Origin: Mucilaginibacter sp.
GTDB taxonomy: Bacteria; Bacteroidota; Bacteroidia; Sphingobacteriales; Sphingobacteriaceae
DNA: 64,000 bases
Direction: 5' to 3'
Assembly (NCBI GenBank): GCA_030445275.1
Contig: JAUCSE010000062.1
Location: 19,662-83,661 of the forward strand
Position 1 is the first letter of the stretch; the number at the start of each line of letters is the position of its first letter. This document shows positions 27,256-37,554 of this stretch, piece by piece. The translations under genes and the position numbers were made by a program. Under the pieces are notes generated by a model, which worked only from the letters and a program-made list of their open reading frames with translations, was not told the DNA's origin and did no database searches.

Positions 27256-29565
27256 TTATTTTTTATATTCCAACGTTTTTTTAAGCACTACATCCTCCGC
27301 CGAACGGGCTATCATAACGTCAAAAGTCCCTGGTTCGGTTACTTGCTTCATATCAGCATTCCAAATGGCAATATCCTCAGGTTTTACCGTAAATTTTACG
27401 GTTTTGGTTTCGCCGGGTTTCAAGCTGATCTTGTCAAAACCTTTTAGGGCCATTACTGGTGTGGTTACCGAATTTACTTTGTTACCCAGATACATTTGCA
27501 CCACTTCTTTACCGGCAAGGCTACCGCTGTTGGTTACGTCAACTGAAACCTGTATCTCTCCATTTTTATTAAATGTGGTATCTGAAACCTGCATGTTGCT
27601 ATACTTAAACGTGGTATAACTCAATCCAAAACCAAAAGGAAACAATACATCGGGCGATGAAAAAACATAATCCTGCCCCGGCTTATCAGGCGAACCTGGA
27701 TTATGATAAAAACCTTTATTAGAGGTTACATGATTATAAAACACCGGAATATGCCCTACCGATTGCGGAATAGACACATTTAACCTGCCCGATGGATTTA
27801 CCTTGCCAAACAGGACATTGGCCACTGCCGCTCCTCCCTTTTCACCGGGATACCAGGCCTCCAATATAGCCGGGATATTTTCCTTTTCCCAACCGATGCT
27901 CCATGGCCTGCCGTGTACCAGTACCAGGATCACTGGTTTGCCTGTTTTATAAATTTCCTGTAACAACTCAAGTTGTACACCTTCGGGGTTTATATCCGTC
28001 ACATCATAACCTTCGCCGCAGGTAAATGGATCTTTAGGTTCACTTTCAGGTGCATGGCCATTCCAACCTATCCCCGAGAACACTACGCTGGTAGTGCCTA
28101 ACACTACCACCACGGCGTCACTGCTTTGAGCCACAGTTATCGCTTCGGCAAAACCACTTTTGTCTCGTCCCGACAGAGTGCTGCCTTTGGCATAATTGAT
28201 CTTTACTTTATTACCCACCAATTGTTTAATTCCATCTAATATGGTAGTACCTGAACGGTTATCGCGGGTAGAGCTGTAATCTCCATACTGCACCTGGCTG
28301 GCATTAGGTCCGATCACTGCCAGTGACTTTAAGGTGTTGATATTTAAGGGCAATAACTGCTTATCGTTTTTTAACAGGATGATCGACTCCTCAGCTATCT
28401 GTTGTGACAAGGCCGCATGCGCCGGGGTATGTACCCGTTTTTTAAGTTGCTGCGTATCAACTAATGGCTTTTCAAAAAGACCCGCTTTAAATTTGGCTGT
28501 CAGGATGCGCGCTACGGCAATATCTATCTGTGCCTCCTTCACTTTGCCTGATTTTACCAATTCAATCAGTTTAGCATACACATCAGGGCTTGGTGCTTCC
28601 AGGTCAACACCAGCATTTAACGCTGTGGGAGCCGCATCTCCTGCATTTTTAGCAATATGTTGAAACGTGTACAACATCTTTAATCCTTCATAATCAGAGA
28701 ACACGTAACCTTTAAAACCCCACTCTTTTCTCAATACCTGATCTAACAAAAAATGATTGGCATGAGCCGGTATACCGTCCATTTCATTGTAGGAGGGCAT
28801 CACCGAATAAATATTGGCCTTTTGTACCACATCTTTGAAAGGCACTAAAAACATCGAACGTAGCTCACGCTCACCGATGGATGCAGGCGCCAGATTAATA
28901 CCCGCTACTGGAATGCTATAGGCGGCAAAATGCTTGGCGGTACACATTACTTTATCCTTACCAATTTCTATCAGGCTTTGGCTGGCATCGCCCTGCATGC
29001 CGGTTACAAAGGCGCTGCCCAGCTGACTCACCAAGTATGGATCCTCGGCATAACATTCTTCAACGCGGCCAAAACGGGGATCGCGGATCAGGTCAAATAA
29101 TGGCGATAGTGCCTGATCAACTCCTGATGATGATGCCTCATAAGCGATAACCGAACCCATTTGTTTAATGAGCGCCGGATTCCAGCTGCTTCCCTGGGCA
29201 ATGGCCTGTGGAAATATAGTAGCCCCAGCTGCCAGCTGCCCATGCAAGCACTCGCCTATTTGTATGGGAGGAATGCCCAATCGCGTTTTTTCACGGGCGT
29301 GCTTTTTAGCCGCGATTGATTGAGCTGCGATTTCATTGATGCTAACGAACGGGCTTTCGCAAACGCCATAAGCAATGGGATTATCTAAAGAACCTTTTAG
29401 TGAGTTCATGCTCATTTGCCCTACTTTTTCTTCCAGCGTCATCCGGCCAAGCAAATCCTTAACACGCGCTTCAACCGAAGCTTTGGGGTCTTTATAAATC
29501 TGTGCCTTTGCAGCGATTACGATAAAGAGTGCGGCTATACATAAACTCCATTTCTTTTGCATCAT
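27256..29565 (-). CDS. GH3 beta-glycosidase
   Basis: 769 residues with a signal peptide (CIAALFIVIAAKAQ). GH3 N-terminal barrel with the nucleophile in GYVFSDYEGLKML (D291) and RDPRFGRVEECYAEDPYL; GH3 C-terminal alpha/beta sandwich; fibronectin-III-like domain at the end (VSVDVTNSGSLAGKEVVQMYLG). Probably beta-glucosidase, beta-xylosidase or beta-N-acetyl-type activity; the sequence alone does not decide. Tight operon member: 11 bp after GH20, 3 bp before GH92. Confidence 0.94.
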   Translation of the reverse strand: MMQKKWSLCIAALFIVIAAKAQIYKDPKASVEARVKDLLGRMTLEEKVGQMSMNSLKGSLDNPIAYGVCESPFVSINEIAAQSIAAKKHAREKTRLGIPPIQIGECLHGQLAAGATIFPQAIAQGSSWNPALIKQMGSVIAYEASSSGVDQALSPLFDLIRDPRFGRVEECYAEDPYLVSQLGSAFVTGMQGDASQSLIEIGKDKVMCTAKHFAAYSIPVAGINLAPASIGERELRSMFLVPFKDVVQKANIYSVMPSYNEMDGIPAHANHFLLDQVLRKEWGFKGYVFSDYEGLKMLYTFQHIAKNAGDAAPTALNAGVDLEAPSPDVYAKLIELVKSGKVKEAQIDIAVARILTAKFKAGLFEKPLVDTQQLKKRVHTPAHAALSQQIAEESIILLKNDKQLLPLNINTLKSLAVIGPNASQVQYGDYSSTRDNRSGTTILDGIKQLVGNKVKINYAKGSTLSGRDKSGFAEAITVAQSSDAVVVVLGTTSVVFSGIGWNGHAPESEPKDPFTCGEGYDVTDINPEGVQLELLQEIYKTGKPVILVLVHGRPWSIGWEKENIPAILEAWYPGEKGGAAVANVLFGKVNPSGRLNVSIPQSVGHIPVFYNHVTSNKGFYHNPGSPDKPGQDYVFSSPDVLFPFGFGLSYTTFKYSNMQVSDTTFNKNGEIQVSVDVTNSGSLAGKEVVQMYLGNKVNSVTTPVMALKGFDKISLKPGETKTVKFTVKPEDIAIWNADMKQVTEPGTFDVMIARSAEDVVLKKTLEYKK

Positions 29566-29576
29566 CTTATCAAGAT

Positions 29577-31877
29577 CTATAAATGAAACAAATAAGTTTG
29601 CGGATCAAGCAGTTTGCCATCTGCTGTTTTTAATTGAAATAAGGTCTGTTTACTGTTAGCATCATCGGCCGAGTAATATCCGCTAAACTCATAAATATCT
29701 TTTTTAAGATGCAGTATGGCTTTCTGCGGTTCAACATAAGTGTTTTTATCTTTAATCATCAACGGTTCATTATCTATAAATAAGGCCGGACTAAGCTCGA
29801 AGCCCGAGGTAAATTCATAATCGCCTTCCTGATCAATTTTTATAAAACCGTTCATTTTAACCCAGGTAATATCACCATCAGTTACAGGTAATACCATTGG
29901 GTTGGCAGTATTGATTACCGCTGTTATAGCGGGTGTAATGGTATCCAGTTTAGCGTAATTAATTTCCTTGGTTTTTATCAATTTATAGCTAAGTCCGGGC
30001 TTTAAATTTGTGATATTTTCTTTAGCAGCATTAATGTTAATGCGCCTGATGTTAGCGGTCTGCATAATGTGCTGACTGTTCAAAGTCCAGGTGGTATACG
30101 TTTTTAGTGTCAGACTTTCCCTAAGTGGCACATTGATAGTCACTGGAAACGGAACTGACTGAATTTTATCATCAGGCATTTTTCCATCAAGCGTATATCG
30201 TAAACGAGCTCCCAATAAAGGGTATTTCAGGGTTGTTTTAAACTGTTCTTTATTGGTTGCTATATGATCAACCCCTACAATATCAGGCAAACGGGCGTTC
30301 AGATCCCACAGTTTAAATAAACCATATTGTTGCTTCATTTTATAATCAAAGCGATCAATATCCTTGTTCTCCTTTGTGCTCCAGCTTAACTCAGCTATGG
30401 CCAGTGCACGAGGATAAACCATATATTCCAAATGCGGAGCATTAGGAATCTTTTCGGTCCAGATATTGCCTTGTGCCCCCAATATATAAGCAGCCTCTGC
30501 TGGTGTAAGCTGACTGGATTGCGGTTCATAATTGTATACCATTTGCCAGGTAACCGGTGGGTTCCAGCCTATAGGTTCCAGTTCTTCGTTGGCCTGGGGA
30601 GCATCAAAATACATATAAGGCAATGGGGTCATCACTACATGATGATGCATTTTTGCCGCGGCAATGCCACCGGCTTCGCCCTGCCAGCTCATTACGGTTG
30701 CTGATTCGGCCAGGCCTCCTTGTAATATCTCATCCCAGCCAACCAGTTTTTTATTTTTGGAGATCAGGAATTTTTCTATCCGTTTAATAAAATAACTCTG
30801 AACCCCCTTTTCGTCCTTTAACCCCTCCTTTTTCATCAGGGTAACGGCTGTAGGGCTTTTTAGCCAGTCGATCATTTCAGCTTCGTCGCCGCCAATATGA
30901 ATATATTGGTTGGGGAATAACCCAATCACTTCGGTCAGCACATCCTCTAAAAAATTAAAAGTATGTTCGCTGGGATCAAGCATCCGTACGCGGTGTTTGG
31001 CCCCGGTCGAGTCCTGGCAGCCCAGTTCAGGATAGGCAAATATGGCGGCCTCGCTGTGGCCAGGCATTTCAATTTCGGGCAATATGGTTACAAATCTATC
31101 CTGCGCATATTTGATCACATCTCGGATCTCGGCTTTGGTATAAAAACCATCATTACCACCATCAATTAAATTGTCGAGTTTACGAAACTTACCTTCTTTT
31201 GCGTACAATGCAACCTTAGCGCCTACTTCCGTTAAGCGTGGATATTTATCAATCTGAATACGCCAGCCTTCATCATCTGTTAAATGCCAGTGGAGTACAT
31301 TCAGCTTATAATGGGCCATTATATCTATGTATTTTTTAACTTCATCAACCGTAAAAAAATGACGGCATACGTCCAGGCTCAAACCCCTCCATTGAAAACG
31401 CGGCTCGTCAGCAATTTTACAGGCGGTTATTTTGAGTGGTTTAATAATTGAGGCAGGTAACAATTCTATAAGCGATTGTACCCCGTAGAATACCCCAGCT
31501 CCATTACCTGATATATTTACGCTACCGGGTGCCACACTCAGCGTATAAGCACCTTGTGCACCTTTACTATTATTGGATACTAATTTAATAGCTACGGTAG
31601 TAGGAACATGCGGATAAACCTTCAGTTTTAAATTCAGTTTATAATATTGAGTCAGGTAGTTTTGCAGGTACGTACCTACCGCTTCGCTTTGCTGATCAAC
31701 ACCAATAATCGCTTTACTGGTTAAAATAAAATTGCCCTTTTGCGCTGTTAAATGCAGTGGTTGCGGGATGATATGTATTTGTGCCCATACCGGTATTATT
31801 GAAAAACAAATGCAGCTTACTGCCAGGACAATGTATTTTAAAAATATATTCTTTTTACAACTACGATTCATTTGCAA
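29577..31877 (-). CDS. GH20 beta-N-acetylhexosaminidase
   Basis: 766 residues with a signal peptide. GH20b-like N-terminal domain to about 150, TIM barrel with WRGLSLDVCRHFFTVDEVKKYI and LHWHLTDDEGWRI, and the catalytic Asp-Glu pair D331-E332 in HIGGDEAEM, which performs substrate-assisted removal of terminal GlcNAc or GalNAc. The C-terminal 200 residues contain a chitobiase-like C-terminal domain and a PA14-like or galactose-binding part (DGDITWVKMNGFIKIDQEGDYEFTS). It precedes GH3 and follows the NagX-like gene by 6 bp. Confidence 0.95.
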   Translation of the reverse strand: MQMNRSCKKNIFLKYIVLAVSCICFSIIPVWAQIHIIPQPLHLTAQKGNFILTSKAIIGVDQQSEAVGTYLQNYLTQYYKLNLKLKVYPHVPTTVAIKLVSNNSKGAQGAYTLSVAPGSVNISGNGAGVFYGVQSLIELLPASIIKPLKITACKIADEPRFQWRGLSLDVCRHFFTVDEVKKYIDIMAHYKLNVLHWHLTDDEGWRIQIDKYPRLTEVGAKVALYAKEGKFRKLDNLIDGGNDGFYTKAEIRDVIKYAQDRFVTILPEIEMPGHSEAAIFAYPELGCQDSTGAKHRVRMLDPSEHTFNFLEDVLTEVIGLFPNQYIHIGGDEAEMIDWLKSPTAVTLMKKEGLKDEKGVQSYFIKRIEKFLISKNKKLVGWDEILQGGLAESATVMSWQGEAGGIAAAKMHHHVVMTPLPYMYFDAPQANEELEPIGWNPPVTWQMVYNYEPQSSQLTPAEAAYILGAQGNIWTEKIPNAPHLEYMVYPRALAIAELSWSTKENKDIDRFDYKMKQQYGLFKLWDLNARLPDIVGVDHIATNKEQFKTTLKYPLLGARLRYTLDGKMPDDKIQSVPFPVTINVPLRESLTLKTYTTWTLNSQHIMQTANIRRININAAKENITNLKPGLSYKLIKTKEINYAKLDTITPAITAVINTANPMVLPVTDGDITWVKMNGFIKIDQEGDYEFTSGFELSPALFIDNEPLMIKDKNTYVEPQKAILHLKKDIYEFSGYYSADDANSKQTLFQLKTADGKLLDPQTYLFHL

Positions 31878-31883
31878 AGAGGT

Positions 31884-33035
31884 TTAGATTTTAACAGTGA
31901 TCTTTTTGACATATAGCCACCAAACCGGTAAAAATATAATGATAACCGTGAGTATAGCCGAAGCCAATGAGGCATTTATGGGCAACAGATACGGAACAAA
32001 AAGATGATTATATATAAATGACCATATGTTGCTTTTATGCCCGTTATCGGTAACCGGGATAATAGATAATACTGTGGGTATAATATCGGCTAGTACATAA
32101 GCGGCTATGGCGTTACGGCCAAAAGCCAGGAAAGGCGGTAGCAGTTTACGATAACCTTTTACATCAATAAGCCAGTAGGATATGGAAAGGATAATGATGG
32201 CCAAACCTGCGGTGAATAACACAAATGAGCTTGTCCACAACGCTTTGTTGATCGGAAAAAATATATTCCATACTAAGCCGGCGATTACCAGCAATATTCC
32301 TGTGCCGGTAAGCCGTAAAATCTGGTTGCCACTTTTTAATTGATCCCTTTTAAGCCAGGTAGCTGTTAGCACACCAATTAAGCAAGTGCCAATTGCAGGA
32401 ATAGTACCCAGCAAGCCTTCAGGGTCCCAGGTTTTAGATGCGCCCCAAAGATGGTTTGGAGTAAACACCAGGCGGTCAAGCCAGGCACCTAAGTTGGTTT
32501 CGGGCTGCAGATTGGCAGGACCAAAGCCTGGAACAGGTACCAGCGTCATAAGCAGACAATAACCTATTAAACAAGTTGCTGCTACATATATTTGTGTACG
32601 GGTAGTGGTTTTAAGATATAGCACGGCTGTAATGCCAAACACAATGCCTATTCGTTGTAACACACCTGGAATACGCAGGTGTTCAAACTGAAAATCAGAT
32701 ATCAACGGTAAACAAACGCCTAATAAAAAGATGATAACGGTACGGCGTAAAATGGAAAGCAGTACTTTATGATGGCCGGCAACATCAGCTTTTTTGGCCT
32801 GCATAGCATAAACTATGGATACGCCAACCATGAATAAAAAGAAAGGGAATACCAGATCTGTTGGTGTGCAACCGTTCCACTTAGAGTGTTCGAGCGGCCA
32901 GTAAATATGCCCCCAATCGCCGGGATCATTTACCAGTATCATGGCAGCCACTGTAAACCCGCGAAAGAAATCGAGCGAGAGTAATCTTGGGCGGCTTGTA
33001 CTTGTAGCCTTATCGCCAACTATGGTGTTTCCCAT
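31884..33035 (-). CDS. NagX/HGSNAT-like membrane acyltransferase (DUF5009)
   Basis: 383 residues, about ten membrane segments. Begins RLLSLDFFRGFTVAAMILVNDPGDWGHIYWPLEHSKWNGCTPTDLVFPFFLFMVGVSI, the family signature with the conserved His (H in EHSKW) that is the acetyl carrier in human lysosomal heparan-alpha-glucosaminide N-acetyltransferase. In bacteria such proteins sit in GlcNAc and chitin utilisation operons (NagX) and are thought to acetylate amino sugars across the inner membrane or to transport them. Neighbour of GH20, which releases hexosamine. Confidence 0.93.
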   Translation of the reverse strand: MGNTIVGDKATSTSRPRLLSLDFFRGFTVAAMILVNDPGDWGHIYWPLEHSKWNGCTPTDLVFPFFLFMVGVSIVYAMQAKKADVAGHHKVLLSILRRTVIIFLLGVCLPLISDFQFEHLRIPGVLQRIGIVFGITAVLYLKTTTRTQIYVAATCLIGYCLLMTLVPVPGFGPANLQPETNLGAWLDRLVFTPNHLWGASKTWDPEGLLGTIPAIGTCLIGVLTATWLKRDQLKSGNQILRLTGTGILLVIAGLVWNIFFPINKALWTSSFVLFTAGLAIIILSISYWLIDVKGYRKLLPPFLAFGRNAIAAYVLADIIPTVLSIIPVTDNGHKSNIWSFIYNHLFVPYLLPINASLASAILTVIIIFLPVWWLYVKKITVKI

Positions 33036-33078
33036 ATTGCTGATTAATGTTGAAAAGGATCTCTAGCTAATATTTTGT

Positions 33079-35868
33079 TTAATTACTATGCTTAAACCCT
33101 TGCTGTAAAGTATACACAAAGTGATATGTACCTGAACCTACAGACATCTGTTCATCTGTCCCTACTTTTTGAATATTGGTAATTTCCTTTTCGGTATTAA
33201 TATTCACACCACCTTCTGTGATTGAGTCTGATACCGACGGCAATATCACCTGGGCTGTAGTATTTGGAGGTACAATAACATCTAGTGTAAATATACCATT
33301 ATCAATACTCCATGCTGATTTTATCTTGCCATATAAAGTTTCCAGCTCCGCCCGTGCGCTGGTCAGTTTTTTGCCGGGGTGCGGGGCTATAATTATTTTA
33401 TGAAATCCAGGTCCGCTTTCGTCAGTATTGATACCTGCAATTACCCGGTACATCCAATCGCCAATGGCTCCATAGGCATAATGGTTAAAAGAATTCATTC
33501 CCGGATCTTCAAAACTGCCATCAGGCTTAATACCATCCCATCGCTCCCAAATAGTGGTAGCGCCGTTTTTAACAGGATACAGCCATGACGGATATGATTC
33601 CTTCATGAGCAGATCATAAGCAATATCGGTATGCCCAAAGCGACTTAATACATGACAGATATAAGGAGTGCCTAAAAATCCAGTAGTAATGTGTTCATCA
33701 TAATCCTGAATATTACTCACCAGTCTTTTTGCAGCCGATTCTCTCAAATTCTCGGGCAGTAAATCAAAATTCAAGGCCAGTACGTAGGAAGTCTGCGTAC
33801 CTGATATCATACGCCCATTAGGAGTAACGTATTCACCTTGAAAAGCTTTTTTTATATTGTTCAATAACTCCGTATACTTTTGCACATCGTCTGTCTTGCC
33901 CAGTATTTTTGCTGCATTGATCAATAACTGCGTCGAATAAGCATAAAAAGCTTGAGCTATCAGGTTTTTATCTGTAAGGGCGGCTCCATCTTCATAATTG
34001 GTACCAGCGTAAAACAGCCAATCGCCAAAGTGGTTACCGGTATCCCACAAATAATTGCGACTGTGAACTTGTATATACCCCACCCAGGCCTTCATACTTT
34101 CGTACTGCTGCTGTAGTACCTGTTTATCACCATAAGCCAGGTAAATATTCCAGGGGGCAATAGTGGCTACATCACTCCAACCTGATGCCGCTGCCGAAAC
34201 ACTATCAAGCACGTTGGGGATTACATAAGGTACTGCTCCATCCTTATGCTGATCGGCCGACAGGTCTTTTAACCATTTGGTAAAAAATCCGGCTACATCC
34301 ATATTAAAGGTAGCGGTGCGGCAAAACGCCTGTGCATCACCCGTCCACCCCATGCGTTCATCGCGCTGTGGACAATCGGTAGGTACATCAATAAAGTTCC
34401 CTTTTTGTCCCCATTGTATATTATGCTGCAACTGGTTTATCAGCGGGTTTGAAGTTGAAAACTGGCCGGTTTGCGCCATATCTGAATAAAGGGCGTAAGC
34501 AGCCACATTGGTTGAATCAAGCGGCCCGCTATATCCCTCCACCTTCAAGAAACGAAAGCCCTGGAATGTAAAATGCGGCTCGTAGGTTTCAACACTATCA
34601 TCTTTAAAAACGTAAGTGATCTCCTGCTTGGCAGTACGCAGGTTTTTGGTATAAAAATTACCTTTCTGATCAAGCACCTCGGCATGGAAAAGTCTTATGG
34701 TATCTCCTGCTTTTGCCTTTAATTTAAATTGTACCCAACCTACCAGGTTCTGGCCAAAATCAACTACTCTTTCGCCCGCAGGTGTGGTAAATACCTTGAG
34801 CGGCAGAAACTTTTCATGTTTTTTTACCGTTGGCCCGCTGGTTGCTATCAGGTTGTTTTTGATACTTTCATCGGTTTTTACGGTATCCCAGGTTAGGTCA
34901 CGATAGGTGGGGGTTGTCCAGCCGGGTTTATTTTTACGGGCATCATAAACTTCGCCATCAAAAAAAGATGATGAACGGATAGGTCCATAAGCTACCTTCC
35001 AGCTTTGGTCTGATGTAATGATCTGGCGTTTGCCATTGGTATAAACCACTTCAAGCTGACAAAGTAAGGCCAGTTTTTTACCATACACATCTTTTCTACG
35101 GTTATAGGTATAACCACGGTACCAGCCATCACCAATAGTTACTCCTACAGCGTTATCTCCCTTTTTCAGGCTTGAAGTAACATCATATACCTGGTATTGT
35201 ATTCTTTTATTGTAGCTTGTCCATCCGGGAGCGAAATAATCATTCCCAACCCGTTTACCATTTAGCTCTGCTTCAAACACACCGTGAGCGGTTATGTATA
35301 AATGAGCTGCACGTATCTTATGATCTAACTTAAAAGCCTTGCGAAACATAGGGCTCGGGCCACCAGTAGTATCAGATACATAATTATCCTGTATCCATTT
35401 AGCCGTCCAGTCTTCGGGTTTAAGCAAACCCATTTTCCAGAAGTTCACCATACTCCAGGGCGTTACCTGGTTCTTATTATTCCAAACCCTAACTTGCCAG
35501 TAACATTTTTCGCGCGATGACAACATAGGCCCGCCATAGTATACATGTACCGACTGATCAGACAATACCTTGCCCGATGTCCAGGTAACATCTTTACCTT
35601 TTGTTAATGATACCGCATTAGTACCAACCCGTATCTCATACGCGGTTTGCAGGATGTTTCTGTCCTGGGTTATCAATTTCCAGCTCAAACGCGGATTAGC
35701 TGCATCAACAGCTATAGGATTAATTTTATATTCACATATCAGGTTATCTACCCTGAAGTTAACAGGCATAGTTGGGGCTTGTGCAAAGCCCTGTTGGTGT
35801 AAAAAAAATAATATAACGATACTAAAGCATACCTTTTTAAGCATACCCTTTTTTGCTATGTAATTCAT
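33079..35868 (-). CDS. GH78 alpha-L-rhamnosidase
   Basis: 929 residues with a signal peptide (ILFFLHQQGFAQ). Order of domains: N-terminal Ig-like rhamnosidase domain (FRVDNLICEYKINPIAVDAANPRLSWKL), two beta-sandwich domains (AHLYITAHGVFEAELNGKRVG), and the (alpha/alpha)6 catalytic domain from about 450 with the family motif DCPQRDERMGWTGDAQAF carrying the acid residues, then the C-terminal beta domain (SARAELETLYGKIKSAW). Removes terminal alpha-L-rhamnose. First enzyme gene of PUL2 after susD, from which it is separated by a stem-loop. Confidence 0.96.
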   Translation of the reverse strand: MNYIAKKGMLKKVCFSIVILFFLHQQGFAQAPTMPVNFRVDNLICEYKINPIAVDAANPRLSWKLITQDRNILQTAYEIRVGTNAVSLTKGKDVTWTSGKVLSDQSVHVYYGGPMLSSREKCYWQVRVWNNKNQVTPWSMVNFWKMGLLKPEDWTAKWIQDNYVSDTTGGPSPMFRKAFKLDHKIRAAHLYITAHGVFEAELNGKRVGNDYFAPGWTSYNKRIQYQVYDVTSSLKKGDNAVGVTIGDGWYRGYTYNRRKDVYGKKLALLCQLEVVYTNGKRQIITSDQSWKVAYGPIRSSSFFDGEVYDARKNKPGWTTPTYRDLTWDTVKTDESIKNNLIATSGPTVKKHEKFLPLKVFTTPAGERVVDFGQNLVGWVQFKLKAKAGDTIRLFHAEVLDQKGNFYTKNLRTAKQEITYVFKDDSVETYEPHFTFQGFRFLKVEGYSGPLDSTNVAAYALYSDMAQTGQFSTSNPLINQLQHNIQWGQKGNFIDVPTDCPQRDERMGWTGDAQAFCRTATFNMDVAGFFTKWLKDLSADQHKDGAVPYVIPNVLDSVSAAASGWSDVATIAPWNIYLAYGDKQVLQQQYESMKAWVGYIQVHSRNYLWDTGNHFGDWLFYAGTNYEDGAALTDKNLIAQAFYAYSTQLLINAAKILGKTDDVQKYTELLNNIKKAFQGEYVTPNGRMISGTQTSYVLALNFDLLPENLRESAAKRLVSNIQDYDEHITTGFLGTPYICHVLSRFGHTDIAYDLLMKESYPSWLYPVKNGATTIWERWDGIKPDGSFEDPGMNSFNHYAYGAIGDWMYRVIAGINTDESGPGFHKIIIAPHPGKKLTSARAELETLYGKIKSAWSIDNGIFTLDVIVPPNTTAQVILPSVSDSITEGGVNINTEKEITNIQKVGTDEQMSVGSGTYHFVYTLQQGFKHSN

Positions 35869-35973
35869 GCTATTAAAGTATAGCTTTTAGAACGATTTTG
35901 TTTGTGCATACAACACTTTTTTAAACTAATAAAGCTAAATACGATTCATTTGTTACAATATAAGCTATAAACG

Positions 35974-36010
35974 TATAGTGACCCTGTTAAAGTTTTACAG
36001 GGTCACTATA
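35974..36010 (-). promoter_or_regulatory. Intercistronic stem-loop after susD of PUL2
   Basis: Perfect 14-bp stem TATAGTGACCCTGT (35974-35987) / ACAGGGTCACTATA (35997-36010), loop of 9, beginning 6 bases after the susD stop. No T-run on the minus strand. Same length and same position as the stem-loop of PUL1, though the sequence differs. Confidence 0.7.
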
Positions 36011-36016
36011 TATCAA

Positions 36017-37513
36017 TTAATGTTCCAAATTCTCCTGGCTTAACGGATATGGAAAAAGCAGTTTAATGTTAGTGTATGCAGCCGAATTAATAGTCCAAAG
36101 ATCTTTTTTAATTGCCTTTTCCCTGGCTCCATGGGCGATCATTACCGTAGTAGCCTTTCCTGTACGCAACAGGTCAAACCAACGGTGATTTTCGAAGCTT
36201 AATTCAATTTGCCTTTCGTGTGCTACGGCTGCACGAAAATCCTCCTGTGAGGCCACATTCAAGGCAGGATCAGCATTACCTAACGTTTTATCCTTTAATC
36301 CCGCGCGTTCCCTAACCTGGTTTAAATATCTGAAAGCATCACCCCCACCTGAAAAGCCCTGTTCGTTCAAACATTCGGCCAGCATCAGGTAAACATCAGC
36401 ATATCTGTAAACTGGGAAATTATTGCCGGTTATTCCTTTAACGGTGGCTTTGCTTTGGTATTTTTTTATAAAAGGCATGGTTACGCCATACTCGTCAGAT
36501 TTAAAGGTTTCATTAACAGAGGCCGCTCTGCGTTTATCGTTAGGCTCGTAGGCATCCATCAGATCCTGGGTTGGTATGTTCCAGCCATTTTGGGCGCTGT
36601 TAGGGATATTCCATCCGGTTATCGAATCATCATATACATCCCAGGGAACAAAAGTGTCAATAAAATCGCTCCCTAAACCATTGGGCCCTTCAATGTACTG
36701 GATTTCAAATATTGATTCAGGTCCATTCTCTTTGTTAATATCAAAATTATCCGCGTAGTTAGCGTTCAGCTGGTAAACGTTTGATGATACTACACTGCGC
36801 AGTAACGGTATGGCCTGGTCAAATTTTTTCTGGGTCATATACACTTCGGCAAGCATCGTTTGAGCAGTACCTTTTGTTACCCGGCCTTTGTTACCAGTAC
36901 CTGTATACTGAACGGGCAATTTAGCTATCGCGACCTGTGCATCAGCAATAATAGCTGCATATACTGCTTCCACATCAGCTTTGGTTGCTACTTTAAAGGC
37001 TTCACTTACTGAGCTCACTTCTTTAAGCACCAATGGAACCCGACCAAACATACGTACGGTGTTAAAATAATTAAAAGCCCTTAAAAAGCTAGCTTGTCCG
37101 GCAATAGTATCCGCGACGGCTGGATTCAGTTTAGCCGCCGGTAAACGATCTAAAATAACATTACACCTGCCTATATCTGTAAAACTGGACACCAAGAATG
37201 AATTAACCATGTCATTCGTATTGATATCCCTAAATTCATCTATTTCCTCTTTATTAGTGCCAGAACGGTCATTGGGGTTAAATTCATAAGAGGTATTGTC
37301 TGATCGCATTTCGCCTAACGCCCAAAACGTGCCATTATACAGGCCCTGCAAAGGTGCATAAGCCGCATTAACAGCTTGTGTAAATTGAGCAGGGGTTTTA
37401 TAAAAGTTTTCTGTGTTTTGTGTACTGGTAGGCTGAAGACTGAGGTAATCCTTTTTACAAGCGGTTATAGCAACCACGGCAAAGATTAGCAAAAGATATA
37501 TGTATTTTTTCAT
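36017..37513 (-). CDS. SusD/RagB-family surface glycan-binding lipoprotein (PUL2)
   Basis: 498 residues. Lipoprotein signal with Cys19 (IFAVVAITAC). SusD-like N-terminal part (AGQASFLRAFNYFNTVRMFGRVPLVL) and RagB C-terminal part (FPVYRYADVYLMLAECLNEQGF, YLNQVRERAGL, ERQIELSFENHRWFDLLRTGKA). Partner of the SusC encoded 41 bp upstream. Confidence 0.96.
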   Translation of the reverse strand: MKKYIYLLLIFAVVAITACKKDYLSLQPTSTQNTENFYKTPAQFTQAVNAAYAPLQGLYNGTFWALGEMRSDNTSYEFNPNDRSGTNKEEIDEFRDINTNDMVNSFLVSSFTDIGRCNVILDRLPAAKLNPAVADTIAGQASFLRAFNYFNTVRMFGRVPLVLKEVSSVSEAFKVATKADVEAVYAAIIADAQVAIAKLPVQYTGTGNKGRVTKGTAQTMLAEVYMTQKKFDQAIPLLRSVVSSNVYQLNANYADNFDINKENGPESIFEIQYIEGPNGLGSDFIDTFVPWDVYDDSITGWNIPNSAQNGWNIPTQDLMDAYEPNDKRRAASVNETFKSDEYGVTMPFIKKYQSKATVKGITGNNFPVYRYADVYLMLAECLNEQGFSGGGDAFRYLNQVRERAGLKDKTLGNADPALNVASQEDFRAAVAHERQIELSFENHRWFDLLRTGKATTVMIAHGAREKAIKKDLWTINSAAYTNIKLLFPYPLSQENLEH

Positions 37514-37554
37514 GATTTTTATTATTATAGTTTGATCACTTTAGTTGTCATTAA

